NCBI GenBank assembly: GCA_002770955.1
Contig: PCUH01000284.1
Location: 2,605 to 12,397, forward strand
Length of the DNA stretch: 9,793 nt
Source: Flavobacteriales bacterium CG18_big_fil_WC_8_21_14_2_50_32_9
GTDB taxonomy: Bacteria > Bacteroidota > Bacteroidia > Flavobacteriales_E > Vicingaceae
Direction of reading: 5' to 3'
The notes below the pieces were generated by a model. It searched no databases and was not told the origin of the DNA. It saw only the letters and a program-made list of their open reading frames with translations. Of this stretch, positions 1 to 6,821 are shown piece by piece. Made by a program: the position numbers and the translations under genes. Every line of letters starts with the position of its first letter. The first letter of the stretch is position 1.

Positions 1-1686
1 ATCATTTTGTGCGAAACCTTTAAATTTGGGTCCAACAATTTTAATTCCAAAATCATCAGGGTTTTTCCCAATAGGACTGTGAGCGGTTGTAGTAAACAAG
101 TGCCAAAATGCAGATTGTATGCAATTGTTTTCAAACAACTGTCTAACTATTTCTAATGAATCAACAGTTTCTTGGTCTGTTTCTGTTGGAAATCCATACA
201 TTAAATAGGCATGAACCATAATATTACTTTCTGAAAAAGAATTGGTTACCCTAGCAACTTGAGCAATATCGACCCCTTTTTTCATTTTTTCCAATAATCT
301 ATCAGAGGCTACCTCCAAACCACCAGTTACAGCAATGCAACCAGATTTTGCCAACAATGCACATAACTCAGGTGTAAAAGTTTTTTCAAAACGAATGTTA
401 GTCCACCAAGTAATGAAAATTTTTCTTTTTAATAATTCTTCAGCCAAGGCTCTTAATATTTTTGGCGGAGCAGCTTCATCCACAAAATGAAAACCATACG
501 TACCTGTTTCTGCTATTATTTTTTCTATTTTATCAACCAAATCTTCTGCAGTAGTATTTTGGTAATTGGCTATGTAATCTAAATTTACATCGCAAAAAGT
601 GCATTGTTTCCAATAACAGCCGTGAGCAACAGTTAATTTATTCCACTTTCCATCAGTCCACAATCGGTGCATAGGATTCATTACATCCAAAAATGAAATG
701 TATTGATGAAGAGGCAAATCTCTGTAGGTTGGTGCTGGCAAATTACTGTGGTGAAAAATGGTATTTGGCGTTTTATTTTGATATACTACTTTTCCGTTTT
801 CGAGCAAATAGGTTCTTTCTAATTCATTTTTCTCTATTTTCTTTTCAATAAATTCACATAACTTTAGCAAAGGACCTTCGCCATCATTTAAGGTAATAAA
901 ATCAAGGTAATTAAAAATTCGAGGGTCTGAAAGCAACAACAATTCAGTATTACAGTATCCCCCTCCAAAGGCAATTTTTGTTTTTTTGAAATGTTTTTTT
1001 ATAAACTTTGCACAACGCAAAGCTGCAAACAAATTTCCTGGAAAAGGAATAGTGAAACAAACCAAATCTGGCTGATATTGTTCTAGTTTACTTGCCATTA
1101 AAAGCAACAATTGATCTTCTATGATGGTAGTTTCGAAAGAAAGATAGTTGTCAATCTCGTCAAAACTACTAGCTGCAGTAGCTATTTGCTCGGCATAGCG
1201 TGTAAAAGAAAAAAATTCATCTACATTGGCTCTAATAAAATCTCCTAATTCTTCAATAAAAAGCGTTGCCAAATGCTTGGCTTTATCAATAATTCCTAAA
1301 TTTCCGAAGCCATACTCAAATTCTTCTTCATTTAAATTTATGCTTCGGTGGGCTTTTGGTAAAAATCCATGCTGTAACATTTGATAAGCAGCTGTTACTT
1401 CATGTTGTTGAAGAAATTGAATAACTCTATCTACTTTTAATATGTAATCTTCTTGTAGCTTATAGACTAATGGATACTCAATTTTTTCACAATTTTTTTT
1501 TGCTTCTTTAAAAACAAGAGCAATGAAGTCTTTCGTAAAAATTTTAGTAAAAAGCTCTATGCTTAAATCACATTGATTCGTTGCAATATTTTTACTATCT
1601 AAAAATCCTTTTAAGTAAGTAGTTGCAGGATACGAAGTATTGAGCTGAGTAAACGGTGGGGTAATTAACAATACTTTCGTTTGCAT
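1..1686 (-). CDS. B12-binding-type radical SAM protein, partial (C-terminus beyond left edge)
   Basis: The frame is open from an ATG at 1686 to the left edge, giving 562 residues with no stop, so the C-terminus is missing. The N-terminus (KVLLITPPF, residues 4-12) looks like the first strand of a cobalamin-binding Rossmann domain. The matching later part is PDLVCFTIPFPGN (206-218) and GGGY (241-244), with roughly 150 extra, mostly helical-looking residues between them. The radical SAM core follows: the 4Fe-4S cysteines are C357, C362 and C365 (C-x4-C-x2-C), and GGLE (455-458) followed by LLEKMKKG fits the SAM-binding part of the barrel. The family uses a 4Fe-4S cluster to cleave S-adenosylmethionine and often does methylations or rearrangements, but the substrate cannot be told from sequence. 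No DxHxxG cobalamin-ligand motif was seen, so actual B12 binding is uncertain. The start lies 16 bp after the mnmE stop, so it is probably the last or a late gene of the kdsC-mnmE operon. Confidence 0.87.
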   Translation of the reverse strand, partial: MQTKVLLITPPFTQLNTSYPATTYLKGFLDSKNIATNQCDLSIELFTKIFTKDFIALVFKEAKKNCEKIEYPLVYKLQEDYILKVDRVIQFLQQHEVTAAYQMLQHGFLPKAHRSINLNEEEFEYGFGNLGIIDKAKHLATLFIEELGDFIRANVDEFFSFTRYAEQIATAASSFDEIDNYLSFETTIIEDQLLLLMASKLEQYQPDLVCFTIPFPGNLFAALRCAKFIKKHFKKTKIAFGGGYCNTELLLLSDPRIFNYLDFITLNDGEGPLLKLCEFIEKKIEKNELERTYLLENGKVVYQNKTPNTIFHHSNLPAPTYRDLPLHQYISFLDVMNPMHRLWTDGKWNKLTVAHGCYWKQCTFCDVNLDYIANYQNTTAEDLVDKIEKIIAETGTYGFHFVDEAAPPKILRALAEELLKRKIFITWWTNIRFEKTFTPELCALLAKSGCIAVTGGLEVASDRLLEKMKKGVDIAQVARVTNSFSESNIMVHAYLMYGFPTETDQETVDSLEIVRQLFENNCIQSAFWHLFTTTAHSPIGKNPDDFGIKIVGPKFKGFAQND

Positions 1687-1702
1687 GGAATCAAAGTTAA
1701 TT

Positions 1703-3091
1703 TTATTTGCCAATACAGAATTTACTAAAAATGTTATCTAAAAGATCTTCATTGGAAATTATTCCAGATATCAGTCCTAAGTGATACAGTGCTTGTCGGA
1801 TATCCATTGCAAGGAAATCTCCAGTGATGTTATTGTCTAAACCTTCGAGCACATTGATTAATGCAGCATTGGCTTGTGTTAGTGCCTCAAAATGACGAGC
1901 GTTGGTAACTACTGTATCATTACTTGCTATCAATCCTGAATGAACGTGTTCAAAAAGCTTTTCAGTTACCTGTTCTATATTGTGATGGTCTTTAGCCGAG
2001 ATAAATAGTACATTATTAAAGGAATTAAATTTTTGTTTTATTTCTTTTTCATTTCCTTTATCCACCTTATTGGCAATAATCAACAACAATTTATTTTTTT
2101 GGTGTATCCGCTGTTCAATCATTTTGACTTGTTGTTGGAGCTGTTCTTCTGAAATAGCAACAGCATCAACCAAAAGCAATACAACTGATGCTTGATCAAT
2201 TTTTTCATACGATTTTTTAATTCCTATACTTTCAATTTCATCTTTAGTATCACGAATTCCTGCCGTATCAACAAATCGAAAATTAATACCTTTAATACTA
2301 ATTTCATCTTCAATGGTATCGCGCGTAGTTCCAGCAATAGAAGAAACAATCGCCCTTTCTTCATTTAACAGCACATTAAGTAAAGTAGATTTTCCTACAT
2401 TTGGTTCTCCTATAATAGCTACAGGAACACCCGTTTTCACTACATTTCCATAATTAAAAGAAGCAATCAAACGATGTAATTTATTTTGTAAGTTCATCAC
2501 CAATGTTTTTAAATCAGTTCTATTGGCAAATTCTATATCTTCTTCACCAAAATCTAACTCCAACTCAATTAAAGATGCAAAATGAATTAACTCTTCTCTT
2601 AATTGATTAATCTCTAAACTAAATCCTCCCCGCATTTGCTGAATAGCTAACTGGTGAGAAGCTTCTGAAGTTGAAGCAATAACATCTGCAACAGCTTCTG
2701 CTTGCGACAAATCCATTTTACCATTCATAAATGCTCTAAAGGTAAATTCACCTGGACCAGCTTGTTTTGCTCCATTTTTTAATACTAATTGCAACACTTG
2801 TTGTTGAATGTAAGGTGAACCATGTGTTGAGATTTCAACTGTATTTTCGCCTGTGTATGATTTTTTTTCTTTAAAAATACTAACCAACACTTCGTCAATA
2901 ATTTTATTATTATTTCTAATTGTTCCAAAATGTATGGTATGAGAAGATTGTTGTAATAAATCCGTACCATAAAAAATTTTATTAGCAATAGTAATTGCAT
3001 CTTTTCCAGACAAACGAATAACAGCAATTGCTCCAATTCCGGGTGGAGTTGCAATGGCACAAATGGTATCGGAAAGTTGGTTGTGTTGCAT
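1703..3091 (-). CDS. mnmE: tRNA uridine-5-carboxymethylaminomethyl modification GTPase MnmE (TrmE)
   Basis: This encodes 462 residues, full length for the family. With MnmG (GidA, not in this window), MnmE builds the (carboxymethyl)aminomethyl group on U34 of tRNAs that read split codon boxes; the enzyme acts in the cytoplasm. The N-terminal folate-binding, dimerising domain is residues 1-120 and begins with the typical DTICAIATPPG. A helical domain surrounds an inserted G domain whose motifs are complete: P-loop GEPNVGKST (228-236), switch I GTTRDT (254-259), DTAG (275-278), NKVD (341-344) and SAK (365-367). The protein ends in the diagnostic CIGK (459-462), whose Cys is catalytically important. 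The ATG at 3091 is 10 bp after the kdsC stop, so the two are probably co-transcribed, and the radical SAM gene follows 16 bp downstream. Nothing is missing or broken. Confidence 0.98.
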   Translation of the reverse strand: MQHNQLSDTICAIATPPGIGAIAVIRLSGKDAITIANKIFYGTDLLQQSSHTIHFGTIRNNNKIIDEVLVSIFKEKKSYTGENTVEISTHGSPYIQQQVLQLVLKNGAKQAGPGEFTFRAFMNGKMDLSQAEAVADVIASTSEASHQLAIQQMRGGFSLEINQLREELIHFASLIELELDFGEEDIEFANRTDLKTLVMNLQNKLHRLIASFNYGNVVKTGVPVAIIGEPNVGKSTLLNVLLNEERAIVSSIAGTTRDTIEDEISIKGINFRFVDTAGIRDTKDEIESIGIKKSYEKIDQASVVLLLVDAVAISEEQLQQQVKMIEQRIHQKNKLLLIIANKVDKGNEKEIKQKFNSFNNVLFISAKDHHNIEQVTEKLFEHVHSGLIASNDTVVTNARHFEALTQANAALINVLEGLDNNITGDFLAMDIRQALYHLGLISGIISNEDLLDNIFSKFCIGK

Positions 3092-3101
3092 TTTCTACTT
3101 T

Positions 3102-3602
3102 TTATATCCAATCACCATTACATCGTAATACTTGTTCAACAATATCTCTAACGCAGCCTTCTCCCCCATTTTTATCTGAAATATAATGAGCAATTCCTTT
3201 TATTTCAATTGCTGCATTTTTAGGGCAAGTTGCAACACCGCACAATTTCATAACTTCATAATCAGGAATATCATCTCCCATGTATAAGATTTGTTCTTTT
3301 TTAATATTTTTTTGAGTAATATAAGCATTAAAAATAGCCACCTTATCTTGTGCTTTTAAGAAAACATCGGTTATTCCCAATCCATTTAATTTAATTCGAA
3401 CAGCTTCCGAACTACCACCTGAAATAACACAAATTGTATATCCTTTTTTAACAGCGTGTTGCAAGGCAAAACCATCTTTATTATTCATTATTCGTGCTTG
3501 CTCTCCATTAGATAGCAACAACACAGACCCATCCGTTAAAACACCATCTACATCAAAAATAAAAGTGTTGATACTGGGAAGAAGCTCTTTGAAATTTGCC
3601 AT
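3102..3602 (-). CDS. kdsC: KdsC-like HAD phosphatase (3-deoxy-D-manno-octulosonate-8-phosphate phosphatase)
   Basis: This encodes 166 residues of a cap-less (type C0) HAD hydrolase. KdsC removes phosphate from Kdo-8-phosphate to give Kdo for the lipid A-core linkage of LPS, in the cytoplasm, usually as a tetramer. HAD motif I is DVDGVLTDG (17-25), with nucleophile D17 and acid/base D19. Motif II is S61 in VISGG, motif III is K87, and motif IV is GDDIPD (109-114). The GGEG near 146-149 matches the C-terminal tail of the family. I chose the ATG at 3602. The frame extends upstream to a TTG at 3617, adding five residues, but a -7 element covers that codon and the ATG gives the usual family N-terminus. 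Close homologues act on N-acylneuraminate-9-phosphate or similar sugars, so the exact substrate is inferred. It is first in the kdsC-mnmE-radical SAM operon and diverges from the RDD gene. Confidence 0.9.
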   Translation of the reverse strand: MANFKELLPSINTFIFDVDGVLTDGSVLLLSNGEQARIMNNKDGFALQHAVKKGYTICVISGGSSEAVRIKLNGLGITDVFLKAQDKVAIFNAYITQKNIKKEQILYMGDDIPDYEVMKLCGVATCPKNAAIEIKGIAHYISDKNGGEGCVRDIVEQVLRCNGDWI

Positions 3603-3614
3603 ATTTTTTTTCGT

Positions 3615-3622
3615 CAAAGTTA
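3615..3622 (-). promoter_or_regulatory. Candidate Bacteroidota -7 element for kdsC operon
   Basis: Read on the minus strand this is TAACTTTG, a full match to the Bacteroidota TAnnTTTG -7 element. It lies 12 bp before the ATG at 3602, so the leader would be only a few bases. No TTG was found at the -33 position. The placement supports the ATG over the upstream TTG start, which lies inside the element. It is a short motif in AT-rich DNA and may be chance. Confidence 0.4.
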
Positions 3623-3676
3623 CAAAATCCTAATTCATTATAATAGATTAAAATTTCTATCGTATTTTTACCAACG

Positions 3677-4393
3677 ATGGATAAAATAAGAATTTCAACC
3701 ACACAAAATGTTACTATTGATTATACCATTGCAAGCATTGGTGATAGAATATTGGCTGCTCTTTTAGATTATTTATTGTTTCTTGTTTATTTTATAATTA
3801 TAGGTTATATAATTAGCGAAATAGGTGGATTAGAAAATAATGCATACCTATCTATGCTGTTATTTTTACCTATTTTTTTTTATGATTTGTATTGCGAACT
3901 TTTTTTTAATGGTCAAAGTTTTGGAAAATACATCCTAAAAATTAAAGTAGTTAAAATAGATGGTTCACAACCCAACTTAGGTAGTTATTTACTTCGATGG
4001 ATTTTCAGATTAATTGAAGGGGTTGTTTTCTTTTGGGGTTTAGTTGGTTTATTCACCATTTTAATCAATGGAAAGGGGCAGCGTTTGGGAGATATTGCTG
4101 CAAAAACAGCTGTAATTAAAATTGGAAATAAAATTGTGTTACAAGACACTATTTATAAAAAAGTAGCTACCGATTACAATGTAGTTTTTCGAGAAGCAGA
4201 AAACCTCTCAGAAAAAGATATTACTATTATTTCCGAAATTTTTAACTATGCACTAAAAGAGGGAAAATTTGATGTTATCAATCAATTGGCTGATAAAACC
4301 AAAACTACTTTAAACATTAAAACTGATTTAAAAAGTATTGCTTTTTTAGAAACTATTATTAAAGATTTTACGCATTTGCATTTTAATGAATAA
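3677..4393 (+). CDS. RDD family membrane protein
   Basis: This encodes 238 residues with an N-terminal RDD domain (about 12-148). The family signature is visible as DRILAALLDYLLF (23-35), containing the conserved Arg (R24) and Asp (D31). Later come NGQSFGKYILKIKVV (78-92) and GQRLGDIAAKT (134-144). Three hydrophobic stretches, about 27-48, 56-76 and 108-130, are likely membrane helices. Residues about 150-238 form a soluble, lysine-rich C-terminal tail that I do not recognise. RDD proteins are found widely in bacterial membranes; a few have been linked to ion or proton antiport, but most have no known role and none can be assigned here. It diverges from kdsC across 74 bp and converges on rng with a 21-bp gap. 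No clear hairpin terminator was seen between the two stops. Confidence 0.9.
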   Translation: MDKIRISTTQNVTIDYTIASIGDRILAALLDYLLFLVYFIIIGYIISEIGGLENNAYLSMLLFLPIFFYDLYCELFFNGQSFGKYILKIKVVKIDGSQPNLGSYLLRWIFRLIEGVVFFWGLVGLFTILINGKGQRLGDIAAKTAVIKIGNKIVLQDTIYKKVATDYNVVFREAENLSEKDITIISEIFNYALKEGKFDVINQLADKTKTTLNIKTDLKSIAFLETIIKDFTHLHFNE

Positions 4394-4414
4394 AGCAAAA
4401 TTTTATCTTAGAAA

Positions 4415-5974
4415 TTATTTGTGAATTTCTTCTCCCTTCTCATCAAAAAAGTGATATTCTAAAAAACTATAAGCAGAAGATGGAGATACATCAATAGTTG
4501 CTTTATATTTAGTTTGCCATTGTTTTCTCAAAGAAGAAAGTAATCCAACTCGTTTATTGATAAAAGATTCAACAAAGGGATGTGTGTTTATGGTAATTTT
4601 TTTTATGTTTAATTGTTGTGCAATGTATCTTAAATTATTTTCTACTTCATCAACTAATAAAACAGTAGAGTGGACTTCTCCATTTCCACCACAACAAGGA
4701 CATTTTTCGGCAGTTTTAATTTCCATTTCTGGACGAACTCGCTGACGAGTAATTTGAATAAGCCCGAATTTACTAGGAGGCAAGATGTTATGTTTTGCTC
4801 TATCGTGCATCATAAATTCTTGCATTTTTTCAAAAAGTAATTTTCTGTTTGCAGCCTCTCTCATATCAATAAAATCAACAACAACAATTCCTCCCATATC
4901 TCTCAAACGCAATTGGCGTGCAATTTCTTCAGCTGCTTCAATGTTTACCTCTAAGGCATTTTCTTCTTGTGTTTTATCTTTTTTCTTACCTCGTTGTCCG
5001 CTATTTACATCAATTACATGTAATGCTTCGGTATGTTCAATAATTAAGTAAACACCTGTTTTTAAAGTAACATTTTTTCCGAAAAGCGATTTTATTTGAC
5101 GTTCTATTCCGAAATGCTCAAAAATGTGTGTTTTCCCAGTATAATGTTTAATGATTTTTTCTTTGTCGGGAGCAATGGTTATCAAATAGGATTTAATTTC
5201 ATTATAAAGTGTTTCGTCATTAATATGAATATTGCTAAAATCCTTACTTAACAAATCTCTTAATAAAGAAGACGTTCTATCAATTTCGCCTAAAATCTTT
5301 TTGGGTGCTTTCGCATCCTTAAGAGCATTGTAGCAATTTTCCCATCGTTGCTCTAACTCATTCATATCCGCATGCAAATCAGCAACTTTTTTGTTTTTTG
5401 CAACAGTTCTTATTATTACACCAAAACCTTTAGGTTTAATGCTTTTAATCAAACGAATGAGTCGCTCTCTTTCTTCTTCGTCTTTTATTTTTTGAGAAAC
5501 GGAAACTTTGTGCGAAAAAGGAACCAATACTATGTATCGTCCAGCTAATGAAATTTCGGAGCTTAATCGAGGACCTTTGGTAGAAATAGGTTCTTTTGCT
5601 ATTTGAACCAATATTTGATCTGTTGATTTAAGCGTTTTTTCAATTTTACCTGTTTTTTCAATTTCAGGTTCAAATTGAAAATCAAGTTGTGAGGAATTTA
5701 TTTGTTTGTTTAATACTCCTTTGGTGAATTTTGCAAACGAATTAAACTTTGCTCCAAGATCTAAATAGTGCAAAAAGGCATCCTTTTCGTAGCCTACGTC
5801 AACGAAAGTTGCATTTAATCCTGGCATAATTTTTTTAACTCTGCCAAGATAAATATCTCCTACTGAAAAATTATTATTGGTTTTCTCCCTGTGTAATTCT
5901 ACTAATTTACTATCTTGAAGAATGGCTATAACAACCTCATTAGGTAAAGAATTGATAACTAATTCTACACTCAT
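4415..5974 (-). CDS. rng: Ribonuclease E/G family endoribonuclease (RNase G)
   Basis: This encodes 519 residues covering the catalytic part of RNase E/G without the long RNase E C-terminal scaffold, so RNase G is the better name. The family cuts single-stranded AU-rich RNA in mRNA decay and rRNA maturation. An S1 domain starts near 38 (GDIYLGRV, PGLNATFVDVG) and carries an insertion at about 75-118, as I recall from Bacteroidota members. It resumes at ILVQIAKEP and is followed by the phosphate-sensing/RNase H-like region. The metal-binding Asp residues are D322 in IDVNSG and D367 in VVDFIDM. The zinc-link is CPCC (425-428; CPxC uses C425 and C428), which joins subunits in the family. The ATG at 5974 is the only good start. 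I see no strong -7 element, but a hairpin at 6057-6098 separates it from the upstream genes, so it should have its own promoter. Confidence 0.96.
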   Translation of the reverse strand: MSVELVINSLPNEVVIAILQDSKLVELHREKTNNNFSVGDIYLGRVKKIMPGLNATFVDVGYEKDAFLHYLDLGAKFNSFAKFTKGVLNKQINSSQLDFQFEPEIEKTGKIEKTLKSTDQILVQIAKEPISTKGPRLSSEISLAGRYIVLVPFSHKVSVSQKIKDEEERERLIRLIKSIKPKGFGVIIRTVAKNKKVADLHADMNELEQRWENCYNALKDAKAPKKILGEIDRTSSLLRDLLSKDFSNIHINDETLYNEIKSYLITIAPDKEKIIKHYTGKTHIFEHFGIERQIKSLFGKNVTLKTGVYLIIEHTEALHVIDVNSGQRGKKKDKTQEENALEVNIEAAEEIARQLRLRDMGGIVVVDFIDMREAANRKLLFEKMQEFMMHDRAKHNILPPSKFGLIQITRQRVRPEMEIKTAEKCPCCGGNGEVHSTVLLVDEVENNLRYIAQQLNIKKITINTHPFVESFINKRVGLLSSLRKQWQTKYKATIDVSPSSAYSFLEYHFFDEKGEEIHK

Positions 5975-6056
5975 TTAATTTTTTTTACTGAAGTAACTGC
6001 TTGTGAAAAAATGTTTAATAAAAAACAATCTAACCCTTATTATAATAAATTAAAAT

Positions 6057-6098
6057 AACAACAAAACTAGTAACCATTTGGATACTAGTTTTGTTGTT
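6057..6098 (-). terminator. Long perfect hairpin, probable Rho-independent terminator of the HU/small-ORF transcripts
   Basis: Positions 6057-6072 and 6083-6098 are perfect 16-bp inverted arms (AACAACAAAACTAGTA and its complement), with a 10-base loop that can pair further (CC/GG). Read on the minus strand the stem is followed by ATTTTAATTT, a broken U-tract; on the plus strand it is followed by only four T residues. It lies 58 bp after the small basic ORF and 83 bp before the rng start, so it most likely ends transcription of that ORF and of HU. The stem is AT-rich but long. Confidence 0.7.
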
Positions 6099-6156
6099 TT
6101 CTATTCAGAATAAAATAAAGGTGAGAACACACAAGTTGAGAAATAAATAATGTTAC

Positions 6157-6246
6157 CTATTTTTTCTTGTGTCTATTTTTTCTTAGTCTTTTCTTACGCT
6201 TGTGCGTAGCCATTTTATGTCTTTTTCTTTTTTTACCGCTTGGCAT
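6157..6246 (-). CDS. 29-residue basic protein, AURKAIP1/COX24 (mS38)-type, probably ribosome-associated
   Basis: ATG at 6246 to TAG at 6157-6159 encodes 29 residues beginning MPSGKKRKRHKMATHKRKKR. Seventeen of the 29 are Lys or Arg and three are His, with no acidic residue. The pattern KRxxHKxxTHKRKKRLRKxR matches the AURKAIP1/COX24 domain proteins annotated in Bacteroidota. These are related to the mitochondrial small-subunit protein mS38, and possibly to the tiny basic mycobacterial protein bS22, which sits in rRNA near the decoding site. A role on the small ribosomal subunit is therefore inferred, not shown. A perfect -7 element (TATCTTTG, minus strand) lies 42 bp upstream, and a strong hairpin follows the stop. 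It lies 62 bp after HU on the same strand. Its size makes it easy to miss in annotation. Confidence 0.85.
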   Translation of the reverse strand: MPSGKKRKRHKMATHKRKKRLRKNRHKKK

Positions 6247-6287
6247 AATCTCTTATATTTATATGTTGATATATTTTAATTCTGTGG

Positions 6288-6295
6288 CAAAGATA
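6288..6295 (-). promoter_or_regulatory. Candidate -7 element for the 29-residue basic ORF
   Basis: Read on the minus strand this is TATCTTTG, the commonest form of the Bacteroidota TAnnTTTG element. It ends 41 bp before the ATG at 6246. It lies between the HU stop (6309) and the small gene, so the latter can be transcribed separately from HU. No clear -33 TTG was found. Confidence 0.55.
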
Positions 6296-6308
6296 TACTA
6301 AAAAAAGA

Positions 6309-6593
6309 TTATTTCACATTTTTTTTCACTTTCTCTACAAAAGATTTAGCAGGTTTAAAAGATGGTATGTTATGAGCAGGAATAATAATAGTTGTATTTT
6401 TAGAAATATTTCTACCTGTTTTTTCAGCTCTTCTTTTTACTACGAAGCTTCCAAAACCTCTTAAATAAACATTATCACCTTCTTCTAAAGATTTTCTGAC
6501 AGTTTTCATAAATTCTTCAACTGTAGTTTGAACTGTTAATTTTTCGATTCCTGTTTTTTCGGAAATTTTTGATACGATATCTGCTTTTGTCAT
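6309..6593 (-). CDS. HU/IHF-beta family DNA-binding protein
   Basis: This encodes 94 residues, the usual HU/IHF length. These proteins dimerise, bend DNA and help organise the nucleoid. The N-terminal helices (MTKADIVSKISEKTGIEK, 1-18) and the hinge RGFGSFVVKRR (45-55) are typical. The beta-arm region reads GRNISKNTTIIIPAHNIPSFKP. Where classical HU and IHF have R-N-P, with the proline that wedges into DNA, this protein has R-N-I; that form is common in the Bacteroidota branch as I know it. Whether it acts as an HU homodimer or pairs with another subunit cannot be told. The ATG at 6593 has a well-formed promoter upstream (6640-6671). It diverges from mutY across 228 bp and precedes the small basic ORF on the same strand. 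Confidence 0.95.
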   Translation of the reverse strand: MTKADIVSKISEKTGIEKLTVQTTVEEFMKTVRKSLEEGDNVYLRGFGSFVVKRRAEKTGRNISKNTTIIIPAHNIPSFKPAKSFVEKVKKNVK

Positions 6594-6639
6594 TTTTTTG
6601 AATATTTTAACTTATTTATAAATAATTTGATTTCGATTG

Positions 6640-6671
6640 CAAATATAGGAGTTTAACTCAATTTAAAACAA
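6640..6671 (-). promoter_or_regulatory. Bacteroidota-type promoter of HU gene
   Basis: On the minus strand the -7 element is TATATTTG (6640-6647), a full match to TAnnTTTG. A TTG sits at 6669-6671, 21 bp upstream, close to the expected -33 spacing. This is the best two-part promoter in the window. The predicted leader to the ATG at 6593 is about 40 bases. The spacer holds an 11-base palindrome (6649-6659) and one arm of a larger inverted repeat. Confidence 0.6.
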
Positions 6672-6700
6672 GGAGTTAAAAGATTTTAGCTAAATTGAGT
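6656..6700. repeat. 10-bp perfect inverted repeat overlapping HU promoter
   Basis: ACTCAATTTA at 6656-6665 is repeated inverted as TAAATTGAGT at 6691-6700, with 25 bases between. The left arm lies in the spacer of the HU promoter and overlaps the palindrome GAGTTTAACTC (6649-6659). It could be a pair of operator half-sites or an RNA stem; in AT-rich DNA chance remains possible. Confidence 0.5.
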
Positions 6701-6747
6701 GAAACTATCGACTAATGAACAATTTAACCTTTCATAATTAGTTGCAT

Positions 6748-6760
6748 CACTAAGTTAGTG
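6748..6760. repeat. 13-bp palindrome upstream of mutY
   Basis: CACTAAgTTAGTG is a perfect 6-bp inverted repeat with a one-base centre, ending 25 bp before the mutY -7 element. The spacing fits a protein-binding site just upstream of the promoter. The loop is too short for a good RNA hairpin. No regulator is known from the window. Confidence 0.4.
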
Positions 6761-6785
6761 CACTTTAATCTTCATTTCTTTTCCC

Positions 6786-6793
6786 TAATTTTG
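6786..6793 (+). promoter_or_regulatory. Candidate -7 element for mutY
   Basis: TAATTTTG matches TAnnTTTG and lies 28 bp before the mutY ATG at 6822. No TTG is present at the -33 distance, so the promoter would rest on the -7 element alone or on an activator. Confidence 0.45.
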
Positions 6794-6821
6794 GCTAAAA
6801 TATAGACCAAATTTAAAAATA

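Noticed and set aside
2785..3111. Minus-strand 108-residue frame overlapping the mnmE start
   Set aside because: It is an out-of-frame reading of the mnmE 5' part with low-complexity Leu/Ile-rich composition.
3603..3617. Upstream TTG start for kdsC at 3617, adding five residues
   Set aside because: The TTG lies inside a TAACTTTG -7 element, and the ATG at 3602 gives a normal family N-terminus.
4394..4414. Terminator between the converging RDD gene and rng
   Set aside because: The 21-bp gap is AT-rich with no convincing stem.
4557..5051. Plus-strand open frames (62 and 88 residues) within rng
   Set aside because: They are antisense to strongly conserved RNase G motifs, including the zinc-link and catalytic Asp region, and have no recognisable protein features.
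5975..6056. Promoter for rng
   Set aside because: One must exist if the hairpin terminates, but the best candidate on the minus strand (TTAGATTG near 6037-6044) departs from TAnnTTTG at two fixed positions.
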